From assembly GCF_000178855.1 (NCBI RefSeq), contig NZ_ADVG01000001.1, positions 3,323,481-3,387,480 on the forward strand: 64,000 nucleotides of DNA. The letters run 5' to 3'. Under the pieces are notes generated by a model. That model did not search any database and was not told where the DNA came from. It was given only the letters and a program-made list of their open reading frames with translations. This DNA comes from Ktedonobacter racemifer DSM 44963 (GTDB lineage Bacteria; Chloroflexota; Ktedonobacteria; Ktedonobacterales; Ktedonobacteraceae). This document shows, one piece after another, positions 43,320-51,926 of this stretch. The position numbers and the translations under genes were made by a program. Within the stretch, counting starts at the first letter, position 1, and each line of letters starts with the position of its first letter.

Positions 43320-43534
43320 AGCTCGCACATCTATCCTTTCAAATAAACTACCAGTAACGAAATACTTCTCTCTGCATGGTAACATATTTCCACGTTGAAA
43401 ACGTGTCAGCCAGAAAACACCTTCGTACCTGATAAGGGGCCGTCTCTCTCCATTCCACGCAGCTAAGGTGGTATACTTTGCATAATCTAACAGGCTCTAC
43501 CACACGCCCGGATAAATAGAGAGAGCAAGTATAC

Positions 43535-43990
43535 ATGAGCTACATACAGGCCATACGCGAGCTAGTGGGAACCAGGCCGCTTATTCTACCAGGGGCAGTT
43601 GTCATTGTACTTAACTCAGAGAAAGAAATCCTTCTGCAAGAGCGCAGAGAGCCACAGGATACCTGGGGATTACCAGGAGGCTTAATGGAACCAGGGGAAT
43701 CTTTTGAGGAGACAGCCCGACGCGAGGTGCTGGAAGAAACAAGACTGGAGCTACACACCCTACATATGCAAGAGATTTTCTCAGGGCGCGACTACTATTT
43801 CCAATGCTCCAATGGGGACGAGGCCTTCGCGGTAACCGCCGTCTTCATCGCCCAGGCTTATAGCGGGCAACCTATGCCCGATATTCACGAAGGAGTTGCA
43901 CTACGCTTCTTCGCACCCGATAAGCTACCCAGCAAGATGATTCACAGTCATCGGCAAGCCATAGAAAACTATCTCCACAATACACACTGA
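43535..43990 (+). CDS. NUDIX hydrolase (MutT-like)
   Basis: The 151-residue protein has a complete Nudix box: GGLMEPGESFEETARREVLE followed by ETRLEL (GX5EX7REUXEEXGU, with the Gly before the last U replaced by Arg). LQERREPQDTWGLPGG just before it is typical of general Nudix phosphohydrolases. The substrate (damaged nucleotide, dinucleoside polyphosphate or other) is unknown. GAGAGAGCAAG lies before ATG 43535. It is unrelated in architecture to the NUDT19-like gene at 0.5 kb. Confidence 0.88.
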   Translation: MSYIQAIRELVGTRPLILPGAVVIVLNSEKEILLQERREPQDTWGLPGGLMEPGESFEETARREVLEETRLELHTLHMQEIFSGRDYYFQCSNGDEAFAVTAVFIAQAYSGQPMPDIHEGVALRFFAPDKLPSKMIHSHRQAIENYLHNTH

Positions 43991-44010
43991 TAGACACCAA
44001 ATGCTGAGAA

Positions 44011-44307
44011 GTGGCACACACTAAAACTTCTACAATAATCAGCGAATGCGAATACGCACATAATAGAGAGGTAATTATACATGCTACATGCTACATGGCA
44101 CAAAAAGCGCAACAATTCCTCTCCGCCTATCTGTTCGCGGCCTTCTCCATTATACGCGTCGAGGCCGTGACAGACATAACAAACCGCCCTGAGCAGCGTG
44201 CACTGGAGAAGGCTGGCTTCACACGCGAGGGCGTGATACGCAAAGCTCAATGGCGTAACGGCGCCTGGCACGACCAGGTCCTCTACAGCAAACTCCGCGG
44301 CGAATAG
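44011..44307 (+). pseudogene. Truncated GNAT acetyltransferase remnant
   Basis: The frame encodes 98 residues. From about residue 35 it matches only the C-terminal half of RimJ/RimL-type acetyltransferases (VEAVTDITNRPEQRALEKAGF, then REGVIRKAQWRNGAWHDQVLYSKL). The N-terminal acceptor half and the acetyl-CoA pyrophosphate loop are missing, and the first about 30 residues are unlike the family. The simplest reading is a decayed gene; a functional mini-protein cannot be excluded. It ends at a large hairpin shared with the convergent YIP1 gene. Confidence 0.65.
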
Positions 44308-44311
44308 ATTT

Positions 44312-44378
44312 TGGGTAGGGTCTGTGGCGCGTGCTGGACAGCCGCAGGCTGTCCAGCACGCGCCACAGACCCTACCCA
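44312..44378. repeat. Long perfect hairpin (32-bp arms, GCA loop)
   Basis: The arms flank a GCA loop closed by AGCC/GGCT and sit between the GNAT remnant and the convergent YIP1 gene. A terminator role is possible, but no T-tract follows. Confidence 0.88.
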
Positions 44379-44388
44379 GGCAAGCAGA

Positions 44389-44982
44389 TTACAACACGAT
44401 TCCCAGGAAGATCAATGTCCCTATAAGAGCCATGCTTACCACAAATGGCGTGACAGTGGCGGCAAGCGCGCGCCAGAGGTCCAGGTTGTGTACAGCCCGG
44501 ATCATGATCACATAGAGCACGAAGCCATAGACATCCAGCAACCACACTAAGTGATCCCCGACGAAGGGGACGCGGGCCACAAAGAAGTAAATGACGGTCA
44601 AAGGGAGAGAGATGAGCAACGAGAGATAGCACTGTTGTACAAAGCTACCCTGCCCACGAAAGGCACGCGCCGTCAGGTAAGAAACATACTCTGTCAGGAA
44701 GAAGCCGCCAATGACAAAGACACAGGCGACCGAATAGAAGATTGGCGTCACCAGGCTAAACGATGGCTGCGAGAGCGCGATCGTCAGCGCGATAAAACAC
44801 GCCAGAGCCAGGACCTGTACCAGGACCAGGGGTTCGCTGGCACGTGTTTTCTCCTCAGAAAAGACACGCAAACCAGGATTACGCAGGACACGCGCGTAGC
44901 GATTGAGCAACGTACGCGCCAGAGAGGAGAGGGTACCCGTCGATGTCAACGGGGGAACATCTTGAGAAGGCTGGCTGGACAT
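44389..44982 (-). CDS. YIP1-family membrane protein
   Basis: The 197-residue protein has a cytoplasmic N-terminus of about 50 residues and five predicted TM helices (for example VLALACFIALTIAL, VTPIFYSVACVFVIGGFF, LYVIMIRAV). The spacing and the VWLLDVYGFVLYVIMIRAVH motif are typical of bacterial YIP1-domain proteins. Function of bacterial members is unknown. It is monocistronic and convergent with the GNAT remnant. Confidence 0.8.
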   Translation of the reverse strand: MSSQPSQDVPPLTSTGTLSSLARTLLNRYARVLRNPGLRVFSEEKTRASEPLVLVQVLALACFIALTIALSQPSFSLVTPIFYSVACVFVIGGFFLTEYVSYLTARAFRGQGSFVQQCYLSLLISLPLTVIYFFVARVPFVGDHLVWLLDVYGFVLYVIMIRAVHNLDLWRALAATVTPFVVSMALIGTLIFLGIVL

Positions 44983-45151
44983 AATAAAAGCGTGCTCCCT
45001 TCAAAATACGCATACATCAATATAATAGTGATAGACAGTGTTCATTAGGAAAAGAGATCCCTATAAGTTATACACGGAAAATCTCTTTTTGTCTGTGAAA
45101 TAGCCAACATTGCTTGCAAATACAAGCTGAGTGCAACGTGTTCTTCTAAGA

Positions 45152-45244
45152 GACCTCTCGCCACTACGTGGCTAGCCGGGTCCTGGTTGTGTGTGCTGGT
45201 GTGGCTGGCTGCGCCAGCCACACCAGCACACACAACCAGGACCC
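45152..45244. repeat. REP-like head plus 32-bp-arm hairpin
   Basis: The head (45152-45176, CTCTCGCCACTACGTGGCTA) precedes a hairpin with arms 45178-45209 and 45213-45244 and a TGC loop closed by TGGC/GCCA. The gap is divergent (YIP1 on minus, msrA on plus), so it is not placed as a terminator. The head shares CGCCACTNCGTGGCTNGC with the elements at 15.4 and 34.3 kb. Confidence 0.88.
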
Positions 45245-45395
45245 TATATGAGGTATTGCAGGGGTAAGTAGACTTATCGCGAGTTTTATATGTGTGGCCT
45301 TTGCCGGGAACTAAAGGCCATGGGAGATTGTTCTAAAAGGTAGAAGTTTATAGCATATAGCATTTTCAGTTTTCTCTGAAAGGAGAATATACAAT

Positions 45396-45878
45396 ATGGC
45401 ACAGTTAGAGAAAGCCACTTTTGGCGCGGGCTGTTTCTGGGGCGTTGAGGAGACCTTCCGTGGCACTAAGGGTGTGACCAGTACCGCCGTTGGCTACGAG
45501 GGGGGCTCCTACGCGAACCCAACCTATCGCGATGTCTGTACAGACCAGACCGGGCACGCTGAGGTCGTGGAGGTGGAGTACGATCCAGAACAGGTCCCCT
45601 ACGACCAGCTCTTACAGGTCTTCTGGGAGAACCATAATCCGACCACGCTCAATCGTCAGGGTCCTGATGTCGGCACCCAGTACCGCTCGGCCATCTTCTA
45701 TCACACTCCCGAGCAACAGAAGGAGGCGGAGGCCTCCAAGGAGCGTATGCAGGCCTCTGGTCACTACAAGCGCCCTATCGTGACCCAGGTCGTCCCCGCC
45801 ACCACCTTCTACCGAGCGGAGGAATATCACCAGCGCTACCTGGCAAAGCGCGGCCTCTCACACTGCCACATTGAATAA
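45396..45878 (+). CDS. msrA: Peptide methionine sulfoxide reductase MsrA
   Basis: MsrA repairs methionine-S-sulfoxide. The 160-residue protein has the catalytic GAGCFWG (Cys13), GYEGG, the GHAEVVEVEYDP strand, and a distal Cys in the C-terminal LSHCHIE that may resolve the disulfide. Size is normal for the short MsrA class. AAAGGAGA lies eight bases before ATG 45396. It is monocistronic and converges with larC. Confidence 0.96.
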   Translation: MAQLEKATFGAGCFWGVEETFRGTKGVTSTAVGYEGGSYANPTYRDVCTDQTGHAEVVEVEYDPEQVPYDQLLQVFWENHNPTTLNRQGPDVGTQYRSAIFYHTPEQQKEAEASKERMQASGHYKRPIVTQVVPATTFYRAEEYHQRYLAKRGLSHCHIE

Positions 45879-45896
45879 AGCGGCAAAAAAAGAAAG

Positions 45897-46000
45897 ATTG
45901 TAGGGTCCAAGCAAGCATGGACTCCGAGCGCAGCGATATCACCAGCAGCCAGGTATCGGCCTGCGGGCCTCGGAGTCCATGCCAGCATGGACCCTACAAT
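45897..46000. repeat. TGTAGGG-ended miniature palindromic element, copy 2
   Basis: This 104-bp element begins ATTGTAGGGTCCAAGCAAGC and ends with GCATGGACCCTACAAT. The outer about 30 bp arms are nearly perfect (TCCAxGCxxGCATGGACTCCG inside). It lies between msrA and larC, and its right end contains the larC stop codon (45994-45996). Confidence 0.85.
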
Positions 46001-46767
46001 TTGTGTGTATGCTCGTGGTGATGAGTATGAATATGGCTCTGGGGTTCATCCAGGAGTTCGCCGAGCCAGCAGCGCAAAACATTGGGGCGCTCCAGCTCGC
46101 GCTTGCCCAGGCCATAGCCGACGCGGCTCAGACGCAGGGAAGGGCGGCGGAACTCTGCCAGGGCGGCCAGGAGCGCGGCCCCGGTTGGCGTGACCAGTTC
46201 GGCAGGCGTCATATCTGGAGTGACGGGCGCACCGGCAGCAGACAACAGGTTTAGCACAGCAGGCGCGGGTAGGGGTAACCAGCCGTGCGCGGCTCGCGTC
46301 CAGCCTGCCCCCAGAGGCAAGGGGCTGGCAAAGACACGCTCTACACCCAGCAATTCAAGGCCCACTACCACACCTACGATATCGACAATCGCATCCAGCG
46401 CGCCGACCTCGTGAAAATGCACCTCTTCGGCGGGATAACCATGCACCTTGCCCTCCGCCTCTGCCAGCATGGTAAAGACATGCAGGCTCTGGCGCTTGAC
46501 CCGCTCCGAAAGCGTGCTAGCCTCAATGATGGCGCGTACATCTGAGAGGTGGCGATGCTGCTCCTGCTCTGGAGCCGTCACCAGGGCACGCGTTCCCGCG
46601 ATATAGCCACGTACCTCCTGGCGGCTGGCAATCTGCCAATCCGTGATCTGGAGCTTCGCCAGTTCGGCTCGCAGATCTTCAAGAGAGAGGCCCAGGCCCA
46701 GCAAGGCCCCAAGCGTCATATCGCCACTGATACCCGAGAAACAATCAAAGTAGATTACCTGAGACAT
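45994..46767 (-). CDS. larC: LarC-like nickel-insertion protein, N-terminal domain only
   Basis: LarC is a CTP-dependent cyclometallase that inserts nickel into the pincer cofactor of lactate racemase-type enzymes. This 257-residue protein matches the LarC1 part: YFDCFSGISGDMTLGALL, HRHLSDVRAIIE, HFHEVGALDAIVDIVG, VFASPLPLGAGW, ELVTPTGAALLAAL and VGYGLGKRELERPNVLR. It stops after a His-rich tail (HIHTHHHEHTHKL) where full-length proteins (about 400 residues) continue into LarC2. The stop TAG lies in the end of the palindromic element at 45897-46000. No LarC2, larB, larE or larA is in the window. In Lactobacillus, LarC1 and LarC2 are joined by a programmed frameshift; here no LarC2 frame follows. 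Confidence 0.85.
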   Translation of the reverse strand: MSQVIYFDCFSGISGDMTLGALLGLGLSLEDLRAELAKLQITDWQIASRQEVRGYIAGTRALVTAPEQEQHRHLSDVRAIIEASTLSERVKRQSLHVFTMLAEAEGKVHGYPAEEVHFHEVGALDAIVDIVGVVVGLELLGVERVFASPLPLGAGWTRAAHGWLPLPAPAVLNLLSAAGAPVTPDMTPAELVTPTGAALLAALAEFRRPSLRLSRVGYGLGKRELERPNVLRCWLGELLDEPQSHIHTHHHEHTHKL

Positions 46768-46831
46768 GATAAAGCCTATCTATCTTTTATAGCAAAACCG
46801 TAACTAATCAGGCCCTCCCCTGTACGAGGTA

Positions 46832-46944
46832 TTCTCAGCATCTACGATGCTTCGTCTGAGTCAGAGTGTGTGGTTGAGAGGCTGGCTTCGCCAGCCTCTC
46901 AACCACACACTCTGACTCAGACGAGCCACGAAGTGGCGAGAAGT
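46832..46944. repeat. Composite element: head, 34-bp-arm hairpin, inverted head
   Basis: The head (46832-46854) runs into a perfect hairpin (arms 46853-46886 and 46890-46923, TTC loop closed by TGGC/GCCA), followed by an inverted head (46922-46944, CGAGCCACGAAGTGGCGAGA). Only this copy and that at 15.3 kb carry heads on both sides. Confidence 0.9.
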
Positions 46945-46979
46945 CCTGAGTGCATACCAAAAGCCAAGAAAAATGCTCC

Positions 46980-48266
46980 TTAGTCGACCAGCTTGCGCGT
47001 GACAGAGGGAAGTTTCTTCAGGATGCTGCGCAGGCTGAGTCCCTGGCCCAGGAGCGTAAAGAGCACGACTGCATAGGTATCATAGATCAAAGCACTTCGA
47101 TCCGGAACATTGAGCGGAAGCGCCAGGACGAGCGCGAGCGAGAGCGCGCCTCTTAGGCCACTCCAGAAGATGACAAAGCGCCAGGAGCGCAGGCGCAGGC
47201 CCGAAAATGGCGGGAAGCTGCTCGGAATCAAGAGCACCATGACCAGGCGCGAGACCAGGACCGAACATACCGCGAGGGCACACTTCAGTAGTAGCCCATA
47301 CGCATCGGGAGAGGCAAAAAATTGGACCGGGTTGATCTGCGCCCCCACAAGCAAGAAGAGCAGGGCATTGACCAGGAAGGCGCTCATGGCCCAGAAATTA
47401 TCCGTTACCTCCAGGGTTCGCTCAGAGAGGCCATGTGTACGCCCATAGCTTCCCAGCACCAGGCCAGCGCAAATCACCGCTAGAATCCCTGACATATGCA
47501 TAAAATCAGCGATCAGATAGACACCATAGGCGGTAACAATCGTGATCGTAGTCTCAATCATAGGATCATCAATCAAACGCACACCACGCGTAACGATAAA
47601 ACCACAGGCCAGACCCACGACAACGCTGCCACCTCCCTCCAGCAAGAAGGTAGATAGCCCCTGGCCCCAGGCCTGTGCTGGCTGCAAGTCCTGGCCATTG
47701 ATTGAGAGCAGGACTAGCGCCAGAAATGTCTGATAGAGCGCCCCCGCGACGCCGTCATTGAAGAGGCTCTCGGCCTCGATAACCGTCGCGAGTTGCTCAT
47801 TGACCGAGAGCTGGCGAAAGAGGCCGAGCACCGCAATCGGATCAGTAGGCGAGAGAATCGCAGCTAGCAAGAAGGCATTCAACCAGGTAAGGCCCGCGAA
47901 GGCGTGTAGCGGTACCGCGATTAACACCAGCGAGAGCAACAGACCAGGAAACGCCAGGAGAAAGATAACCTTCCAATTCTCGCGCAGGCGCTCAACCGAG
48001 AGCGCCCATGCCCCCTCGAAGAGCAGCGCAGGCAGAAAGACAAACAGCACCAGGTCAGGAGTCAACCGCACCTCGGGAGCCAGGTTAAAGACACCAATTA
48101 GCAACCCAACCACCACTAAACCCAATGTGTATGGGACAGTCAGACGACGCGTCACAAGAATTACTAGTAACGCAATCAACGCCAAAAAAACGACCTCACG
48201 CACGAGGCCAGCCAGATCTCCTTGTAGTAAAGCGGCAGTTACAATAGGCACAAATTGCACTCTCAT
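46980..48266 (-). CDS. Na+/H+ antiporter, CPA1 (NhaP/NHE) family
   Basis: The 428-residue protein has about 12 hydrophobic helices. The CPA1 ion-binding region reads AAILSPTDPIAVLG and is followed by AESLFNDGVAG (the conserved ND pair). The GLRGALSLALVLAL segment near the C-terminus is also typical. It exchanges sodium or potassium for protons in pH and salt homeostasis. The C-terminal cytoplasmic domain found in some members is absent. It stands alone, downstream of a PP2C gene on the same strand. Confidence 0.93.
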   Translation of the reverse strand: MRVQFVPIVTAALLQGDLAGLVREVVFLALIALLVILVTRRLTVPYTLGLVVVGLLIGVFNLAPEVRLTPDLVLFVFLPALLFEGAWALSVERLRENWKVIFLLAFPGLLLSLVLIAVPLHAFAGLTWLNAFLLAAILSPTDPIAVLGLFRQLSVNEQLATVIEAESLFNDGVAGALYQTFLALVLLSINGQDLQPAQAWGQGLSTFLLEGGGSVVVGLACGFIVTRGVRLIDDPMIETTITIVTAYGVYLIADFMHMSGILAVICAGLVLGSYGRTHGLSERTLEVTDNFWAMSAFLVNALLFLLVGAQINPVQFFASPDAYGLLLKCALAVCSVLVSRLVMVLLIPSSFPPFSGLRLRSWRFVIFWSGLRGALSLALVLALPLNVPDRSALIYDTYAVVLFTLLGQGLSLRSILKKLPSVTRKLVD

Positions 48267-48407
48267 GAAGCTCCACTATGAATCCAGGCAGGCAGAATAA
48301 ATAGACGGTTTCATCATAGCACAACAAACAAGTTATTATACAGCGTATAAAATCCTTTTTGTTGAGTGATATGATGTCCCCTGGCAGCGTGTACCCGAAA
48401 AGAAAAA

Positions 48408-48443
48408 GGTGGGTATTACCCACGAATATGAGTAATACCCACC
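48408..48443 (-). terminator. Intrinsic terminator after the PP2C gene
   Basis: GGTGGGTATTAC pairs with its complement, and the minus strand continues CCTTTTTCTTTT. It lies about 70 bp beyond the PP2C stop at 48514. Confidence 0.85.
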
Positions 48444-48513
48444 CCACCTAAATAAAGAAAGCACCAGAAAAAGGAAAAATGAAGGGAAATTATTCTGGTT
48501 CCCCCAGGCATTG

Positions 48514-49302
48514 CTATGCGCTGGTTTCTGGCTCCTGCACATTCTCCTCGGCCAGAGTGACACGCGCCACAATGGCGGTGATATTATCCAGCCCGCCATG
48601 CTCATTGGCCAGGGCGATCAATTGCTTCACGCCCTCTTCAGGCTCCTGCTGACGAAGAATCTGTGTGATCTCATCATCCTCAACCATACCCGAGAGGCCA
48701 TCCGAACAGAGCAGCAAGATATCACCATTCTGTAGAGTCTCGATAAACATGTCGATCTCCACCCCTGGATCGATGCCCAGGCTACGCAGGATGACATTGC
48801 GCTGGGGATGTACCCGGGCCTGCCCCTCTGTAATCAGGCCAGCTCGCACCTGTTCCGCCACCCAGGAGTGATCGTCTGTCACCTGGCGCATGCTCTCTTC
48901 ACGAAGCAAGTAGGCCCGACTATCACCAACATTCGCGACATAGGCGGTCGAATCCTGAATGACGCAGGCCACGCAGGTAGTTCCCATGTCGTTCCCCTCC
49001 TGGATGGCGCGCTTAAAAAGATCCAGGTTGGCCTGGCGAATCGCCCCTTTTAGAGCCTGGGCGATATTCGCGTCCTTGTTCTCATAATATAAGCGTTTGA
49101 CCGCGTTAACCACCATATCACTGGCGACCTCGCCGCGCGCATGACCACCCAGGCCATCGGCGACGATAAGTAACGCGCCTCGCTCACGCAAGGTTTGTGC
49201 ATCTTCAGGCAGTTCAACGAGCAAACTATCTTCATTCAACGAGCGTTTACGTCCTGTGTCGGTACCTTGAGCAACCGTGATGTGAAGCGAACGTTCCACC
49301 AT
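48514..49302 (-). CDS. PP2C-type Ser/Thr protein phosphatase
   Basis: This PPM-family phosphatase dephosphorylates Ser/Thr residues, usually opposing a PknB-type kinase. The 262-residue protein, read from ATG 49302 with AAGGAG seven bases upstream, has metal-site motifs RSLNEDSL, VADGLGGHARGEVAS, YVANVGDSRAYLL, TDDHSW and LCSDGLSGMVEDDEI. The frame is open eight codons earlier. No kinase gene is adjacent; the FHA protein at 19 kb may belong to the same phosphorylation network. Confidence 0.93.
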   Translation of the reverse strand: MVERSLHITVAQGTDTGRKRSLNEDSLLVELPEDAQTLRERGALLIVADGLGGHARGEVASDMVVNAVKRLYYENKDANIAQALKGAIRQANLDLFKRAIQEGNDMGTTCVACVIQDSTAYVANVGDSRAYLLREESMRQVTDDHSWVAEQVRAGLITEGQARVHPQRNVILRSLGIDPGVEIDMFIETLQNGDILLLCSDGLSGMVEDDEITQILRQQEPEEGVKQLIALANEHGGLDNITAIVARVTLAEENVQEPETSA

Positions 49303-49530
49303 AAAACACTCCTTTTCCAAACCCAATGCACGCTAATAATAGATAAAAACACTGGTTCGCACAAATGCGACACAGACAGCAGGCAATAGAAATAAGATAA
49401 TGCATAAGATAGCTAGTAGAATGTTGTAACGATATACTGAGAGCGCCTTCTTGTCAAGAGGTAGCAGCGGCAATGACGGGCATGGTAACAGAACAATGGT
49501 TAAGAGGAGAAACTCTTCATGCCAAAAAGA

Positions 49531-49559
49531 GGGCTGACCTCACCTGGAGAGGTCAGCCC
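49531..49559 (-). terminator. Intrinsic terminator after the lipoprotein gene
   Basis: GGGCTGACCT pairs with its complement across a nine-base loop, and the minus strand continues CTCTTTTTGG. It lies about 40 bp past the lipoprotein stop. Confidence 0.8.
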
Positions 49560-49598
49560 AGTCACAAACAGGGAGAGTAAGGAAGTCATCTTGCGAGT

Positions 49599-50147
49599 TT
49601 ACTGCGCATTGACAGTAAAGGTATAAGGCATGATATACATGGCGCAGACACGCTCTTTGCCATTGCACAGCGCTCGTTTACTGAAGGTCAGCGTCGTATG
49701 GCCCGTTCCCTGAACACTGAAGCGCCAAACACAGACCTTGGCCCCCTGGTCCGCGAAGCCCGCCGTCATCTCCATCTGGAGCGGCCCCTCAGACTTTGTA
49801 GGTCCAGCCCAGCGACTACCAAAGGGCAGTTGTACCTCCATCACATCGCCTTTATGAACGGTGACTGTACTGTCCTGCTGCGTAGGCTTCACTGTTACAG
49901 TCGGGTTAGACGGGCGCGTCTCAAGGACGGCATCAGAGGGGCAACCATTTTCGGCCCCAAAGCCCTTGACGGTCTTCGTACTGCCATCGCCTGGATTACT
50001 ATTGCCGCTGCCTGTCCCGCCCGTGCCACTACTCGTAGCCCCACATCCAGCCAGGAAGAGCAGCAGGAACAGCGAGAGCACAATGGTTATCAAAAAAGGC
50101 TTACGACGAAGAACCAGCAACGTATAGGCACTATTTTCAGTGGGCAT
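49599..50147 (-). CDS. Secreted lipoprotein of unknown function
   Basis: From ATG 50147 (GGAGGC upstream) the protein has 182 residues: a signal peptide with hydrophobic core and lipobox LAGC (Cys35), a Gly/Ser/Thr-rich linker, and a beta-rich domain of about 120 residues. The segment VHKGDVMEVQLPFGSRWAGP followed by FSVQGTGHTTLTF recalls the chagasin/I42 protease-inhibitor fold (GDxLxVxL...W), but the similarity is weak. Four Cys residues in the mature domain may form disulfides. It is probably membrane-anchored outside the cell. Divergent from the PstS-like gene. Confidence 0.8.
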   Translation of the reverse strand: MPTENSAYTLLVLRRKPFLITIVLSLFLLLFLAGCGATSSGTGGTGSGNSNPGDGSTKTVKGFGAENGCPSDAVLETRPSNPTVTVKPTQQDSTVTVHKGDVMEVQLPFGSRWAGPTKSEGPLQMEMTAGFADQGAKVCVWRFSVQGTGHTTLTFSKRALCNGKERVCAMYIMPYTFTVNAQ

Positions 50148-50424
50148 AGGGTGTGCCTCCTGCTTTATTATAGATCGGGTATGCATAAACATACGCTCCT
50201 TTGGCTGTAAACTAAGACGCCATCATACCTGGCTTTTTTTGGTGCCTCCCAGGCACCGCTTTCCTCTTCCCTGCTCCGCCATCTTCATCACAGACAAAAC
50301 GTCTCACCATGTGAAAAAGTTCCCGCTACCCAAAATATTACAGATTGTTAACTATGCCTTAAAAAAAAGGCAGGATAATGAAGGCTGAGTGATACTGCAT
50401 TGATTTTGTCGAGGACTAGAAACA

Positions 50425-51351
50425 TTGAAAAGTATATATTTACTACGCTCCAGTGGCCAAAAACGTCGTCTGGTCTCAAGCAAGAATCTGCTACGCCGGG
50501 CAGCCCTACTATGTTGCCTATTGCTCGGCACCTATGTGCTCACCAGTTGTAGCGCACCAGGCAGCCAGAGCCAGCCCATCACGGGAAAACTACGCGTCAC
50601 CGGCTCTACAGCCCTGCTGCCCCTGGCACAGGAAGCGGGCAAATTATTCGAGCAACAATATCCAGGGACAAAGATTGAAGTCAGTGGTGGCGGAAGCGGA
50701 CATGGACTCGATGCCGTTACTGCCCAACAAGCGGAGATAGGCAATTCAGATATTTACGCCAATCCCGCGATCTACCCTGATCCCAATCTTACCGATCATA
50801 TTGTCTGCGTCACCCCCTTTGAGATGATCACCAATCCAGGTATTACCGTCCCCTCGCTCACTCAGCAACAGATTATTGATATTTTCTCAACTGGCAAGAT
50901 CAATAACTGGAGCCAGCTAGGTGGCCCAGACCTCAAGATCACCCCTATCGTGCGCCCGAGCAACTCCGGCACACGCGCGACCTTCCGCAAATACATTCTA
51001 GGTGGCCGCGATGAAAAGGGTACCCTACTCACAACTGACTCCTCTACTACCGTCCGCGACACGGTCGCGAAGACGCCCGGAGCCATTGGCTATGTGGCCG
51101 CTTCATACGTGACAAACGCGATTCATACCGTAGAGATCGATAATCAGAAGGGTACCGTCAGCACGATCTCCTCAGGCAAGTACAACTTCTGGAGCTATGA
51201 GCACATGTACACGCTGGGCAGCGATGATGCCACACTGGAGGCCTTCCTGCAATTCATGCTTGGCTCAGATGTCCAGCAGAAGGCCCAGGAGATGGGCTAC
51301 GTTCCCATCAACAGCATACAGACCCCAGGTGTAGCCAGCGTCTCCCCCTAA
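50425..51351 (+). CDS. pstS: PstS-like phosphate-binding lipoprotein (ABC transporter component)
   Basis: The 308-residue protein starts at a TTG with GAGGA upstream. It has a lipoprotein signal (LGTYVLTSC, lipobox Cys42) and the type 2 periplasmic-binding fold of phosphate-binding proteins: LRVTGSTALLPLAQEAGKLF, SGGGSGHGLDAV, then IVRPSNSGTRATFRKYILGG, TVAKTPGAIGYVA. These match the residues that grip phosphate in PstS (GSTT, SGT). No pstC/A/B genes follow, so the transporter genes are elsewhere or the protein acts as a sensor. A composite hairpin follows the stop. Confidence 0.9.
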   Translation: MKSIYLLRSSGQKRRLVSSKNLLRRAALLCCLLLGTYVLTSCSAPGSQSQPITGKLRVTGSTALLPLAQEAGKLFEQQYPGTKIEVSGGGSGHGLDAVTAQQAEIGNSDIYANPAIYPDPNLTDHIVCVTPFEMITNPGITVPSLTQQQIIDIFSTGKINNWSQLGGPDLKITPIVRPSNSGTRATFRKYILGGRDEKGTLLTTDSSTTVRDTVAKTPGAIGYVAASYVTNAIHTVEIDNQKGTVSTISSGKYNFWSYEHMYTLGSDDATLEAFLQFMLGSDVQQKAQEMGYVPINSIQTPGVASVSP

Positions 51352-51384
51352 GCACCAATATAAGCTGACCCTATGTAATCTATT

Positions 51385-51475
51385 CAGGGTAGTGAGTGTG
51401 ATGTGGCCTGGCTGCCAAAGGCAGCCAGGCCACATCACACTCACTACCCTGGCGAGCGCCGCAGGCGCGAGAAGT
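51385..51475. repeat. Long hairpin (32-bp arms, AAA loop) plus inverted REP-like head
   Basis: Arms 51385-51416 and 51420-51451 close an AAA loop (TGCC/GGCA). They are followed by the inverted head GCGAGCGCCGCAGGCGCGAG (51452-51475, ending GAAGT). It could end pstS transcription, but no T-tract follows. Confidence 0.88.
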
Positions 51476-51926
51476 CAAGCCAGAAACGTGTATATAACGT
51501 CCTCTGCTGCCATTTGACAATGGCAACAGAGGACGCTACAATATTTCTCTGGTTAGACGATTTCTACAAAAGAACACGAGCCTCCCACCAGCCTAGCCGG
51601 GTGAGGCACGCACGCGTCTATTCTAGCGAATGGGAGAGTTGTACACGACTCTAGTAGCTTAACTATTGCAGTTACATCTCTTCAGGTTCTCCCCATTGAG
51701 CAAAACAAGACGTAGACCGACCATTCAGGCAATACATCTTCTGCTACGTACCTAACTAATACGGGTAAGCAATTACCGACGGTATCGGCTCAATCCAGCT
51801 AGTAGGCATTCCTGATGCTTTAGCCATTGAGAGCACTATCATCACATGTTATTGTGATTGTGCGCCGTGCCAGCGTGCCCAGACCCGGTTAGCGAGGAGG
51901 CGACATATGCAGGAGGTGTATCGGTT
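51476..51926. other. Gap between PstS-like and EamA genes
   Basis: It contains a further imperfect hairpin (about 51498-51535, CCTCTGCTGCCATT and complement) and otherwise no gene or motif I can support. The strong AGGAGGTG at 51911-51918 sets the EamA start. Confidence 0.45.
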
